Below the pieces are notes generated by a model. It made no database searches, was not told the DNA's origin, and was given only the letters and a program-made list of their open reading frames with translations. From Blastocatellia bacterium (GTDB lineage: Bacteria > Acidobacteriota > Blastocatellia > UBA7656 > JADIYM01), in contig JAJTWZ010000005.1 in the NCBI GenBank assembly GCA_021463145.1, positions 1 through 64,000 of the forward strand: a stretch of DNA of 64,000 bases, in the 5' to 3' direction. The position numbers and the translations under genes were made by a program. Each line of letters begins with the position of its first letter. Positions within the stretch are counted from its first letter, which is position 1. This document shows, in pieces, positions 1 through 9,858 of this stretch.

Positions 1-152
1 GAGGCGCCCGGCACCCGATCACCGGCACGCCGCGCCGCCTCGCACGGCCGGCCCGCTCGCTGTCGCTCGCGGTACTGATCGCGGCGGCGTGCTCGTCCAA
101 CTCATCTGCATCGGGTGATGCGCGCGGGACAACGCCCGGATCGAGGGCGGGC
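1..152 (-). repeat. Dispersed intergenic repeat, family A, inverted copy
   Basis: The first ~150 bases match the reverse complement of about 13880-14035, and bases 1-75 also match the reverse complement of about 3408-3482. Shared landmarks are the GTGATCGGG-TCGGGCGC segment, the CACGGCCGGCCCGCTCGCTG segment and, further along, GGGACAACGCCCGGATCGAG. The copy contains the 17-nt mirror-symmetric motif CGCTCGCTGTCGCTCGC typical of the family. No coding potential is supported. It lies upstream of the GGDEF-EAL gene and is inverted relative to the copy downstream of that gene. Confidence 0.75.
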
Positions 153-374
153 CCTTCGAGAGTCGTCACGCGCCGGGCCGCCGTACCCCCGCGCTTCGCA
201 CGATATTGTCTGAGACATGTCGCTCGAATAGCTGTATCCTAACGGCGGAACAGATGCCGGCCGGTCGGCCGTGCCATTTCCCTCGAATCAATCGACAACG
301 CGCTTCGGATTGGCCCTCCGGTCGCCCTGACCTGCCGACGCGCAAGGGCCGTGCTGACCCGGCCGAGTTTTCCT

Positions 375-3347
375 ATGAAAGCACTTACGAAAGCCGATGT
401 CAGAAAGGGCAACAGCACCGCATCCGGCGAGCGGACATCTGCGCGGCTGTTCCGGGCGCTACTCGATCACGGCCGGGAGGCGGTACTCCTGCTCGAGCGC
501 GACGGCAAGGTCGTCTACGCCGGCTCGCCCTCCGAGCGCATCATCGGATACGACCTTCGGACCGCCGAGCGAATCGGTATTGCGGACTTGGCTCATCCCG
601 ACGAGGCCGACGCCCTCGTCCAGCAGGTGAACGCCCTGCTCGATTCGCCTAGTGCGTCGACTACGCTGCTGTTCAGGGCTCGCCATCGTGACGGTACCTA
701 CGTATGGGTAGAAGCCGCGGTCACGAACCTGCTCGACGACCCCGATGTCTCCGCCGTTGTCTGCACGTTCCGTGACGTCAACGAGGCCCGGTTGCAGGAG
801 GAGGAGCGACTTCGCATTCTCGATCAACTCGAGCGCGAGCGCGCTCGATTCGAGGCCGTGCTTCAGCAGATGCCGGCTGGCGTAGGCATTGCCGAGGCAC
901 CATCGGGGCGAATCGTCCTCGGCAGCAAGAAGCTGGAGCACATCTTCCGCTTTCCGACTCCCGAGCTCGATTCGGTGGAGTCGTATGCGCAGTACCAGGG
1001 GTTCCACCCCGACGGGTCGCCCTATCAGCCCGAGCATTGGCCAATCGCCCGTGCGCTGCAGACCGGCGAGGTCGTCACGAACGAAGAGATCGAAGTCGTC
1101 CGAGGCGACGGTACTCACGGTCGCGTTCGCATCAACGCGGCGCCGATCCGGGATGCTTCGGGGGAGATCGTGGCAAGTGTGGCGGTCATCGACGACGTAA
1201 CGGAGTATCGGCTCGCCGAGAGCGCTCTGAGAGTGAGTGAGAAGCGCTATCGCACGTTTCTGGCGCAGAGCTCCGAGGGCATATGGCGGCTGGAGCTTCG
1301 GGAGCCCGTTCCAACGTCGCTGCCGGTCGACGAGCAGATCGATCTGTTCTATCGCCACGGGGTAATGGCCGAATGCAATCTGGTAATGGCGCAGATGTAC
1401 GGTTACGAAGATCCGAGCGAAATGGCCGGCATCTTGCTTGGCGACATGCTCGACAGGAGCGCCGAATCGAACGTCGAGTACCTGCGCCGATTCGTGAGGT
1501 CGGGCTATCGGATGCTCGACGACGAATCCATCGAGCACGACCGGTTCGGCAGTCCGAAAATCTTCCTGAACAATTGTGTAGGAATCGTCGAGAACGGATG
1601 CATCGTCCAGGCGTGGGGCAGCCAGCGTGACATCACGGAACGCAAGCAGGCCGAGATGGCGCTACGCGTAAGCGAGGAGCGGTACGCGCTGGCGGCGCGC
1701 GGCGCGAACGACGGCCTCTGGGACTGGAACCTCGAAACGAACGAGGTGTACTACTCGCCTCGCTGGAAACAGATGATCGGTTACGGCGAAGTCGACCTGG
1801 CCAACACGCCGAACGAGTGGTTCGTGCGTGTCTTCGACGAAGATCGCGCAAAGCTCGACGAAGCGATAGCCAGGCATCTAGAGGACGGGTCGCCCCACTT
1901 CGAGTGCGAGTATCGCCTCAGGCATCAGGACGGCTCGGTGCGATGGATGCTGGCGCGCGGGCTTGCTGTGCGTGACGCGGGCGGCGTGGCGTACCGTATG
2001 GCGGGTTCGCAGACCGAGGTTACCGAACGCCGCCAGGCCGAAGCCATGCTCGTGCAGCGCGCCTACTACGATGCACTGACGCAGTTGCCAAATCGGGACC
2101 TCTTCCTCGAGCGCTTGTGGCGGGCCGTTGAGCGTGCCAAGCGGAAGCGCGACTACCGGTTTGCGATTCTTTTTCTGGACCTGGACCGTTTCAAGGTCAT
2201 CAATGACAGTCTGGGACATCAGGCTGGCGATCGCCTGATTGCCTCGATTGCGTCGCGGCTTCGAACGTGCGTGCGGGAGTCGGATACTCTGGCTCGACTT
2301 GGTGGCGACGAGTTCGGGTTGCTCATGGAGATCGAGGACGTATCGGACGCATTGAACGTCTCGGAGCGCCTGCACGACGTATTCCGGAAGCCATTCACGA
2401 TCGACGCGAGCGACGTATTCACTTCGGCCAGTATCGGAATCGCCGTGAACTCGGCGCACCACGAGACGCCCGATGCGCTGTTGAAGGAAGCCGACATTGC
2501 CATGTACCGCGCAAAGGCCGAGGGCAAGGCGGGGCACGTGCTGTACGACGCGACGCTCCACGATCACGTCACAAGGTTGTTGCGATACGAGACCGACCTA
2601 AGGCGTGCGATCGACCGGCACGAGTTTTTCGTCGAGTACCAGCCTATGGTCGAGCTCAGCACCGGCCGGGTGATCGGGTTCGAGGCATTGCTGCGGTGGC
2701 AGCATCCAACGCTTGGAGTGATCCAACCGAAGGACTTCATCCCGGTTGCCGAAGAGACGAACCTGATCTTTCCGATCGACCGCTGGGTGCTGAACGAGGC
2801 GTGCGAGCAACTCCGGAAGTGGAGGGCGATGTTCCGTCTGGATCCCAGGTTCGCGATGAGCGTGAATTTCTCGAGCAAGCAGTTTTCGCAGGGCGACCTT
2901 GTGGAGACGGTAGGGCAGATCCTCCACGACACGAAAGCCGACGGTGCGCAGCTGAAGCTCGAGATCACCGAGAACGTGCTGATGGAGGACGCGGGGTCGG
3001 CGGCGCGACTCCTGTCGCAATTGAAAGCGCTTGGAACGTCGATACTGATCGACGACTTCGGAACGGGGTATTCCTCGCTTGGCTACCTGCACCAGTTCCC
3101 GATCGATGCGTTGAAGATCGACAGGTCGTTCATCAGCCGGCTGGATGCGGGTGGCAAGGAGATCGAGATCGTCCGCGCGATCCTCGCTCTCGCCGACGGT
3201 CTGGAGATGGACGTCATTGCCGAAGGTATCGAGACGCTGGATCACGTCCGGGTGCTGCAGGGGCTTCGCTGCCGGTACGGGCAGGGGTACTACTACTCGC
3301 GTCCGGTGACACCGGCGGATGCGGAGTTACTGTTGCGATCGGACTAA
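375..3347 (+). CDS. Multi-PAS GGDEF-EAL cyclic-di-GMP turnover protein
   Basis: A protein of about 990 residues with an N-terminal series of PAS/PAC-type sensor segments (roughly residues 20-590), a GGDEF domain and a C-terminal EAL domain. The GGDEF motif is intact (LGGDEFG near residue 642), with an RESD inhibitory-site motif five residues before it. The EAL domain keeps EALLRW, the ENVLM glutamate, the DDFGTGYSSL loop, LKIDRSF and AEGIET, so both synthesis and hydrolysis of cyclic-di-GMP look possible. No transmembrane segment is obvious, so it is probably cytoplasmic, sensing through PAS domains. I chose the ATG at 375 over the in-frame GTG at 351; neither has a strong ribosome binding site. 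The gene stands alone and is flanked by inverted copies of repeat family A. Confidence 0.9.
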   Translation: MKALTKADVRKGNSTASGERTSARLFRALLDHGREAVLLLERDGKVVYAGSPSERIIGYDLRTAERIGIADLAHPDEADALVQQVNALLDSPSASTTLLFRARHRDGTYVWVEAAVTNLLDDPDVSAVVCTFRDVNEARLQEEERLRILDQLERERARFEAVLQQMPAGVGIAEAPSGRIVLGSKKLEHIFRFPTPELDSVESYAQYQGFHPDGSPYQPEHWPIARALQTGEVVTNEEIEVVRGDGTHGRVRINAAPIRDASGEIVASVAVIDDVTEYRLAESALRVSEKRYRTFLAQSSEGIWRLELREPVPTSLPVDEQIDLFYRHGVMAECNLVMAQMYGYEDPSEMAGILLGDMLDRSAESNVEYLRRFVRSGYRMLDDESIEHDRFGSPKIFLNNCVGIVENGCIVQAWGSQRDITERKQAEMALRVSEERYALAARGANDGLWDWNLETNEVYYSPRWKQMIGYGEVDLANTPNEWFVRVFDEDRAKLDEAIARHLEDGSPHFECEYRLRHQDGSVRWMLARGLAVRDAGGVAYRMAGSQTEVTERRQAEAMLVQRAYYDALTQLPNRDLFLERLWRAVERAKRKRDYRFAILFLDLDRFKVINDSLGHQAGDRLIASIASRLRTCVRESDTLARLGGDEFGLLMEIEDVSDALNVSERLHDVFRKPFTIDASDVFTSASIGIAVNSAHHETPDALLKEADIAMYRAKAEGKAGHVLYDATLHDHVTRLLRYETDLRRAIDRHEFFVEYQPMVELSTGRVIGFEALLRWQHPTLGVIQPKDFIPVAEETNLIFPIDRWVLNEACEQLRKWRAMFRLDPRFAMSVNFSSKQFSQGDLVETVGQILHDTKADGAQLKLEITENVLMEDAGSAARLLSQLKALGTSILIDDFGTGYSSLGYLHQFPIDALKIDRSFISRLDAGGKEIEIVRAILALADGLEMDVIAEGIETLDHVRVLQGLRCRYGQGYYYSRPVTPADAELLLRSD

Positions 3348-3399
3348 GTGTGCACGAGCCGGTACGAGTGCACGGTACGCTGGCGCCGTGCGGGCGGCG

Positions 3400-3655
3400 C
3401 CGCGATCGGTGCCGCGAGCGACAGCGAGCGGGGCGGCCGTGCGACGCGGCGCGACGTTCCGGTGATCGGGTGTCGGGCGCCTCGCCGGAGCTCCGTCGCT
3501 CGCCGTCGCTCTCGATGCTGATCCGTATCACGACAGGACGACCGGATCCGACCGTCGACCCGCTCGCTGCCGCTCGCGGTACTGATCCGGACGTGGCGAG
3601 TGGCGCTGATCCCACTGTGGCGCCGGGCACGGCTCTAAATGTGACGTGCGCCGCC
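3400..3655 (+). repeat. Dispersed intergenic repeat, family A
   Basis: Non-coding stretch after the GGDEF-EAL gene. It contains CCGCGAGCGACAGCGAGCGG, then a segment matching the inverted window start, then a tail (CCGCTCGCGGTACTGATCC, GGACGTGGC, GGCGCCGGGCACGGCT, GTGACGTGCGCCGCCCGC) that recurs almost identically at about 13775-13875. The match to 13950-14200 is collinear but diverged. The whole 3348-3748 gap is repeat-like; I see no gene in it. Confidence 0.8.
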
Positions 3656-3748
3656 CGCTCGGTACCACTCGAAGGCGCCTACTCCGCCTGTAACGGGAAC
3701 AGCTTCGCGCGGCATGACGTCTCCTCCGCGCGAACTGTCAGGACTTGC

Positions 3749-4429
3749 CTACCGCATCGGCGGCAGCGCCGCTCGATACTCTCGGCCCGTTCCCTTCAGC
3801 CACACGTAACCGTCCGCAATTTTCGCTGCCGAGACCCAACCCGAGACCATCAGTCCCGTGACAATCGCTCCAAGCCCGGCCAACGCTCCAATGGCGGCGA
3901 GGCCCAACGACTCGTTGCCGATCGACAAAACGACCGAGACGAGGCAGAGAGCTGTGAGCAGAGAGGCCGCGATCATACACGCCTGTCTCCGGGTCGCGTG
4001 CTTCTCGCACACGCCCAGTTCGAGGGTCGCGCGACTGGAGACTATCGCCGCAACTATGATGTAGACGAGAGCGCCGGCGAGAATCAGCAGATAGAGGAGC
4101 GGCGAATGCCAGGAGAACCTTCGCTTCAATCGACGCCCCCCCGCAGGCGCGTTGCACTTCACACAACGATCCGGCAACACTGCCATCTCGTGCACCACCA
4201 CCTGGTCGCCATCCGTCCACACGCCACTGGTCTGGCCATATTGCCCATAAGCGCCGTGCACCGCCGGTGCGCCATACACCGGTCTGGACGCGCCTCTCCA
4301 ATCGCCCACGGCATCTGCCGGCTGCCATGACTCCTGCGCATAACCTGAACCATCTGTCAGGGCGGCACCGCACCGGCGGCAGTGCGTAGAAGATGCGAAG
4401 TTCGTCAGTCCACACGAAGCACATCTCAC
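3749..4429 (-). CDS. Zinc-ribbon membrane protein, unknown function
   Basis: A protein of 226 residues. It starts with a CxxC-x(n)-CxxC zinc ribbon (CASCG and CRRCG), has a Gly/Tyr-rich linker and a second cysteine pair (CVKC), then hydrophobic segments including LLYLLILAGALVYIIVAAIV and a second hydrophobic stretch near residues 150-195. The GTG at 4429 is chosen because GGAGG lies nine bases upstream and the zinc ribbon begins directly after it; longer readings run through the upstream gene in another frame. It starts 13 bases after the Clp-like gene stop, so the two probably form one transcript. The family is not recognised; similar zinc-ribbon plus membrane proteins occur widely without known function. 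Confidence 0.75.
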   Translation of the reverse strand: MRCASCGLTNFASSTHCRRCGAALTDGSGYAQESWQPADAVGDWRGASRPVYGAPAVHGAYGQYGQTSGVWTDGDQVVVHEMAVLPDRCVKCNAPAGGRRLKRRFSWHSPLLYLLILAGALVYIIVAAIVSSRATLELGVCEKHATRRQACMIAASLLTALCLVSVVLSIGNESLGLAAIGALAGLGAIVTGLMVSGWVSAAKIADGYVWLKGTGREYRAALPPMR

Positions 4430-4442
4430 GCGAGTCGTCCTC

Positions 4443-5753
4443 CTACCTGGGGAGATTGGGAATATCGATTCTGACCCGTCCGTTATCGTCCAAGATGCGA
4501 GCTTCGTCCCCGGCGCGCAATTCACCCGCTTCGATCGCGTCACGCAAAGGCCTGACGACTGCATGCTCGAGGACTCGGCGCATTCTGCACGGCCCTTCTC
4601 CAGGCCGCACACCAATTTCGGCAAGCCCGTCGACCGCTCCCGGCTCGATTCGAACTTCGACCCCGTCGCGCAGGCGCGACTGCGCGGCAACATCCTCGAG
4701 CCAACGCGCCGCAATGTCGCGGATGTCCTCGACGGCAAGACGCTGAAACAGCACGATGCGGTCAAACGCCGCGACCAGTGCGTCACCGAGTTCCTCGGCC
4801 AGCTGCCTCCGGATATCCGCAGGCGACATCGATCCGGACGCGCAACCAGCTGTCGTGCCTACCAGAACAACTGCGTCCTCGAGCGATACCGCAGCCTTGA
4901 GGCCGCGACGAACGGCTCCTTCCTCCAGCATCGCCGCAAACGGCGCGCGTCGTTCGGGCTCGAGCGCTTCGAGCCCGTCGGCATAGACGACCGCCAAGGG
5001 CGTTGCCGCCACGGCCGCTGCAAGGTGGCCGGACCATTCCGGATCCTCCGGCCGTACGCGGATCAGCCGGCGCGGATCGCCGTGAACATATCCGGCAAGA
5101 GCGCGGGCAACTGAACTGCGGCCGACGTCGCCTGGCCCCACGAGAAGCAAAGCCGCCCTGGCACGCCGCTCGCGCCGCGATCCATCCAACGCCGGCGCAA
5201 CGATGCCCGCGACTGTGGCAACCGCGTGATCCTGGCCAACGACGCGATTCAGGAGCGCGCGTTCGAGCTCGGCAACGGATTCGCGCTTCGACCTGCGCGC
5301 CGGAGATCGGCGTGAGCCGGACGCCGATCGCCCCTGCTGCCATTCGGAACCGTGCGATATCGCCCGCGCGAGCGCCGCTGCTTCGATGCCATCGATCGAG
5401 AGCGCCTTGGCAACCCCCGTATCGACTGGATCGAGCAGAGCCAGTGCGATCCTGATTCCGGCAGACGCGGTCGAGTTCGCCTCGATGGATGCGAGCACGC
5501 GCTCGGTCCTCCGGGCTACCCGGAGGGGGCGCCCGGACGACGGTCGCACGGCCCGACGCGCGTAACCACGCAGATGGCGCCGCAAGCGCACCGGATCGTA
5601 GCCACACGCCAGAACCGCCTTGTCGACGGAGCCATCGCCAAGCCGCAGGACTCCGATCAGCAGGTGAAGCGGTTCGACGGCTTCGGAACCCGCGCTCTGC
5701 GCCTCCGCAATTGCGAGGTCGAGGGCGCGTCGGATTTCGTCGCTGTCGGGCAT
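4443..5753 (-). CDS. ClpA/B/C-like protein with degenerate ATPase motifs
   Basis: A protein of 436 residues with an N-terminal Clp repeat-like region (EPLHLLIGVL near residue 30 is the hallmark) followed by a single AAA-type module and a Clp C-terminal-like region with sensor-like arginines. The Walker A region reads GPGDVGRSS instead of GxxGxGKT, so the invariant lysine is an arginine, and the Walker B region reads LAVVYADGLEAL without the DE pair. It therefore looks like a pseudo-ATPase or adaptor derived from ClpC/ClpA rather than an active unfoldase. The ATG at 5753 is preferred (GAGG upstream); an upstream ATG at 5813 has no ribosome binding site. It is probably co-transcribed with the downstream zinc-ribbon membrane protein. 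Confidence 0.75.
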   Translation of the reverse strand: MPDSDEIRRALDLAIAEAQSAGSEAVEPLHLLIGVLRLGDGSVDKAVLACGYDPVRLRRHLRGYARRAVRPSSGRPLRVARRTERVLASIEANSTASAGIRIALALLDPVDTGVAKALSIDGIEAAALARAISHGSEWQQGRSASGSRRSPARRSKRESVAELERALLNRVVGQDHAVATVAGIVAPALDGSRRERRARAALLLVGPGDVGRSSVARALAGYVHGDPRRLIRVRPEDPEWSGHLAAAVAATPLAVVYADGLEALEPERRAPFAAMLEEGAVRRGLKAAVSLEDAVVLVGTTAGCASGSMSPADIRRQLAEELGDALVAAFDRIVLFQRLAVEDIRDIAARWLEDVAAQSRLRDGVEVRIEPGAVDGLAEIGVRPGEGPCRMRRVLEHAVVRPLRDAIEAGELRAGDEARILDDNGRVRIDIPNLPR

Positions 5754-5840
5754 CGGGGTGGCCTCGTGAGGCGCGGGGGGCGCTCCAGCGCGTAACGCGC
5801 GAATACGCCCCATCTGATTGTCTCGCCGGCGACGGCGAGG

Positions 5841-7133
<1,293 letters not shown>

Positions 7134-7177
7134 CGACAGCTCCTTTACCGGCTGTGGGGTCTTTTTGGGACTGGGAG

Positions 7178-7205
7178 CATATACCGTAGCCAGTCTGGCC
7201 GGCAA
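7178..7205 (-). promoter_or_regulatory. Candidate promoter of gltA
   Basis: On the minus strand TTGCCG and TATATG are separated by 16 bases, placing a start site about 40 bases upstream of the gltA start codon. The match to the sigma-70 consensus is moderate (4/6 in both boxes). Confidence 0.4.
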
Positions 7206-7267
7206 CGCATGCTCCGGAAGAGGCAATTCACCGCGAAATGGCACTTTGCGAGGCTGCCGGACCGCTA

Positions 7268-7273
7268 CATACT
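7268..7273 (+). promoter_or_regulatory. Possible -10 box for a leaderless DinB-like transcript
   Basis: CATACT lies seven bases before the GTG start at 7281 and no Shine-Dalgarno sequence is present. This fits a leaderless arrangement seen at several other genes in the window. The -35 region is not recognisable. Confidence 0.3.
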
Positions 7274-7280
7274 CCTGCGC

Positions 7281-7841
7281 GTGACGACCGTATCAAGCAC
7301 CCAGCTCGAGAAGTTCCTGTCAGATCTGGAAGACGTTTCGCGCCTTTTCGGCGAGCTCGTGTCGTCGATACCTGCCGATCGGGCGGTTTTGCGCCCGGAC
7401 GCGGCGTCCTGGTCCGTTGCCGACAACATCGCCCACCTGAGCCTGACGACCGAGGCATTCCTTCCGATACTCGAAGCCGCCGCGCTCGATGCGAAAGAGA
7501 AGGGGGTCACCGGTTTCGGGCCGTTCGGCATGGGAATCGTCTCTCGCGTGCTCCTCTGGCTCGTCGATCCGTGGACCGGCATCAGGACTAAAACGAAGCC
7601 GGCCTTCGAACCGGTCGAAACCGGATCGGCCGAGAACGAGATGCAGCGGTTCCTCGAGCTGCAGGCCCGGCTCGCGAAGACGATCGCGCTGTTCGACGGG
7701 CTCGCGATCGACAAACTGAAAGTGGTCTCTCCGTTCGCGTCGAGGGTCAAGTACACGGTCATCGGCGCGTTCGCGATCGTCTGCGCGCACCAGAGACGAC
7801 ACTTGCTGCAGGCGGAACGTGCGGCCGCGGCAATACGCTAG
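7281..7841 (+). CDS. DinB-like four-helix protein
   Basis: A protein of 186 residues resembling the DinB/YfiT-like superfamily. It has an N-terminal helix (LEKFLSDLEDVSRLFGELV), the typical DAASWSVADNIAHLSLTTEAF segment near residue 45 and a C-terminal HQRRHLLQAERA segment containing histidines positioned like the metal ligands of this fold. Family members are metal-dependent, often thiol-linked transferases or hydrolases, but the substrate cannot be told here. The GTG at 7281 is the best start by similarity; an in-frame ATG at 7209 overlaps the gltA promoter region. It is transcribed divergently from gltA. Confidence 0.7.
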   Translation: MTTVSSTQLEKFLSDLEDVSRLFGELVSSIPADRAVLRPDAASWSVADNIAHLSLTTEAFLPILEAAALDAKEKGVTGFGPFGMGIVSRVLLWLVDPWTGIRTKTKPAFEPVETGSAENEMQRFLELQARLAKTIALFDGLAIDKLKVVSPFASRVKYTVIGAFAIVCAHQRRHLLQAERAAAAIR

Positions 7842-7976
7842 ACGAGGCCGCAATGCACGACCGGAGCCTGGGGCGGCGTCGGCCGGGTGGATAAGTTGTG
7901 GACTTGACGTCAACCGGACCGTGACCCGGCCACTATCTTTGCCGGCTCTGACCGCGCGGCGTGACGGCCGCTCCCA

Positions 7977-9539
7977 CTACTTTCGTTGCACCGAATGGCG
8001 CATCCATTCGGAATCGTTGCGCTCCGGGTAGTCTTCGCGGAAATGACTGCCCCGGCTCTCGGTGCGTTCGAGCGCCGACCTCGCCACCAGCAGTCCGAGC
8101 GTCACGAAGTTCCACGATGTCGTATTCAGCGGTCGAGACGCGATCGCGCCAAGCTCTTCTATAGCCGAAGCCAGCCCGCCCGCCGTGCGCACAATGCCGA
8201 CGCGTTCCCACATGATCCGCCGCACTTCCGCGCGTACCTCCTGATCTATCCGCCAGTTCTGAGCCTCGCCGAAATCGCTGTCCGGCGGCTTCGCGTACTC
8301 GATCGACTCGGGCGCCTCTCGAGCCGCGGCTGCGCCCGCCCTGGCGCCGAAGACGAGCCCCTCGAGCAACGAGTTCGACGCGAGACGGTTCGCGCCGTGC
8401 ACGCCAGAACACGTGACCTCGCCGGCTGCGTAGAGCCCTGGCACCGTCGTGCGCCCTTCGGTGTCGGTCCTGACGCCGCCCATGCAGTAGTGCGCCGCAG
8501 GACTCACGGGAATCTGGTCACGTGTGATGTCGACGTTGTAGAGCAGGCACGTCGAGTGGATCCGCGGAAACCTCTCACGCACAAATGTCCGGTCGAGTGC
8601 GGTCATGTCGAGGTACACCCGATTTGCGCCGTTCCGGCGCATCTCGAAGAAGATCGAGCGGCTCACCACGTCCCGCGGCGCAAGCTCGGCGCTTGCGTGG
8701 TAACCGGGCATGAAACGCTCGCCCGCCTCGTTACGCAGAATGCCGCCTTCACCTCTGAGCGCCTCCGAGATCAGGAATCGAGGGGCGCCGGGCACGTTGA
8801 GCGCCGTCGGATGGAACTGCACGAACTCCATGTCGGCCATCGTGGCCCCGGCTCGATATGACATTGCCATTCCATCGCCGGTCGCGACGTCGGGATTGGT
8901 CGTGTGTTCGTAGAGCTGGCCGGCTCCGCCGGTGGCGAACACGATGGCACGGCCATAGATGGCCTTGATGCGCTGCGACTCCGGGTCGACATACGTGACG
9001 CCGACGGCCCTTCCGTCCTTGAGAATGAGCGACTGGGTGCACGCGTGAGTGAGATACTGGATCGACGGGAAGTTCTTCGACCAGGCGAGCAGCGCCCGGC
9101 CGATCTCGCGCCCCGTCGAGTCGCCGTGCGCGTGAAGTATCCGCCGCCTGGAGTGCGCGGCCTCCTGGGTAAAAGCGAGCAATCCCTCGTCGCGGTCGAA
9201 TTCGGCGCCGTGCTCGATGAGTTCGAGGATGTAGCGCGGCCCTTCCTCGACGAGCACCTTGACGGCGTCCCCGTCACAGAGACCGGCTCCGGCGTCGAGG
9301 GTGTCCTGGACGTGGAGCTCGATCCGGTCGTCGTCGTTGAGGACGACGGCGATGCCTCCCTGGGCGTACTGGGTGTTGGACTCGTCGATCTGGTCCTTCG
9401 TGAGCACTGTCACGCGGCCCTCGGGAGCAAGCGATATCGCGGATCGAAGTCCTGCAATGCCGCTGCCGACAACGATGAAGTCGGTGTGGGCGGGATCGGT
9501 CACCCGAGCCTGGTCAGTTCTGTCTGCACGGTCGGCCAT
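7977..9539 (-). CDS. nadB: L-aspartate oxidase
   Basis: A 520-residue FAD enzyme that oxidises L-aspartate to iminoaspartate, the first step of de novo NAD synthesis. Evidence is the N-terminal dinucleotide-binding motif VVGSGIAGLRSAI, NTQYAQGGIAVV, HAHGDSTGREI, the active-site segment ALRGEGGILRNEAG and SPAAHYCMGGVRTD, followed by the C-terminal helical domain. The ATG at 9539 gives the usual family length; the reading could be extended 37 residues upstream but without family support. It has no Shine-Dalgarno sequence; a TATACT box ends six bases before the ATG. nadA and nadC are not in the window. Confidence 0.95.
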   Translation of the reverse strand: MADRADRTDQARVTDPAHTDFIVVGSGIAGLRSAISLAPEGRVTVLTKDQIDESNTQYAQGGIAVVLNDDDRIELHVQDTLDAGAGLCDGDAVKVLVEEGPRYILELIEHGAEFDRDEGLLAFTQEAAHSRRRILHAHGDSTGREIGRALLAWSKNFPSIQYLTHACTQSLILKDGRAVGVTYVDPESQRIKAIYGRAIVFATGGAGQLYEHTTNPDVATGDGMAMSYRAGATMADMEFVQFHPTALNVPGAPRFLISEALRGEGGILRNEAGERFMPGYHASAELAPRDVVSRSIFFEMRRNGANRVYLDMTALDRTFVRERFPRIHSTCLLYNVDITRDQIPVSPAAHYCMGGVRTDTEGRTTVPGLYAAGEVTCSGVHGANRLASNSLLEGLVFGARAGAAAAREAPESIEYAKPPDSDFGEAQNWRIDQEVRAEVRRIMWERVGIVRTAGGLASAIEELGAIASRPLNTTSWNFVTLGLLVARSALERTESRGSHFREDYPERNDSEWMRHSVQRK

Positions 9540-9545
9540 TGCCGG

Positions 9546-9551
9546 AGTATA
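9546..9551 (-). promoter_or_regulatory. -10 box placing the nadB start site at its ATG
   Basis: TATACT on the minus strand is separated from the nadB ATG by six bases (CCGGCA), so transcription would start at or next to the A of the start codon. No ribosome binding site is visible. Confidence 0.45.
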
Positions 9552-9858
9552 CGGCTGTACGGCGTCCCGCGATGAATGCGTGCGGCGCGAGCCGGCACAC
9601 CGCGCGTCAATCGGTAGGAGTGGAGCACAGGACGGGGAGCCGGCTGGCACGCCGATGACGCCGCTGCTCTCTCACCCGCCGGCTGCGACGCCGGGAGACG
9701 ATCCGCGCCATGGTCACGCAGCGATGCCGGACGGCAGACCCGCGCGCAACATCAAGCCGGTACGCCGTCCGATGCCGCTACCCTGCCCGGGACCGGATCC
9801 TCCCCGTGCGGCAATGCGCACAGCTGCACACTGAAATTGGCGGCGCCACGAGCCTGGC
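9552..9858. other. Intergenic region, no gene seen
   Basis: About 310 bases between the end of the M61 peptidase gene and the nadB start. Open frames here are short, arginine/proline-rich and typical of GC-rich shadow frames. I see no RNA gene or repeat. Confidence 0.6.

Noticed and set aside
2267-4330. 687-residue open frame overlapping the GGDEF-EAL gene and the downstream repeat
   Set aside because: It runs out of frame through a clear GGDEF-EAL gene and a repeat, is Arg-rich and has no family likeness. It is a GC-rich shadow frame.
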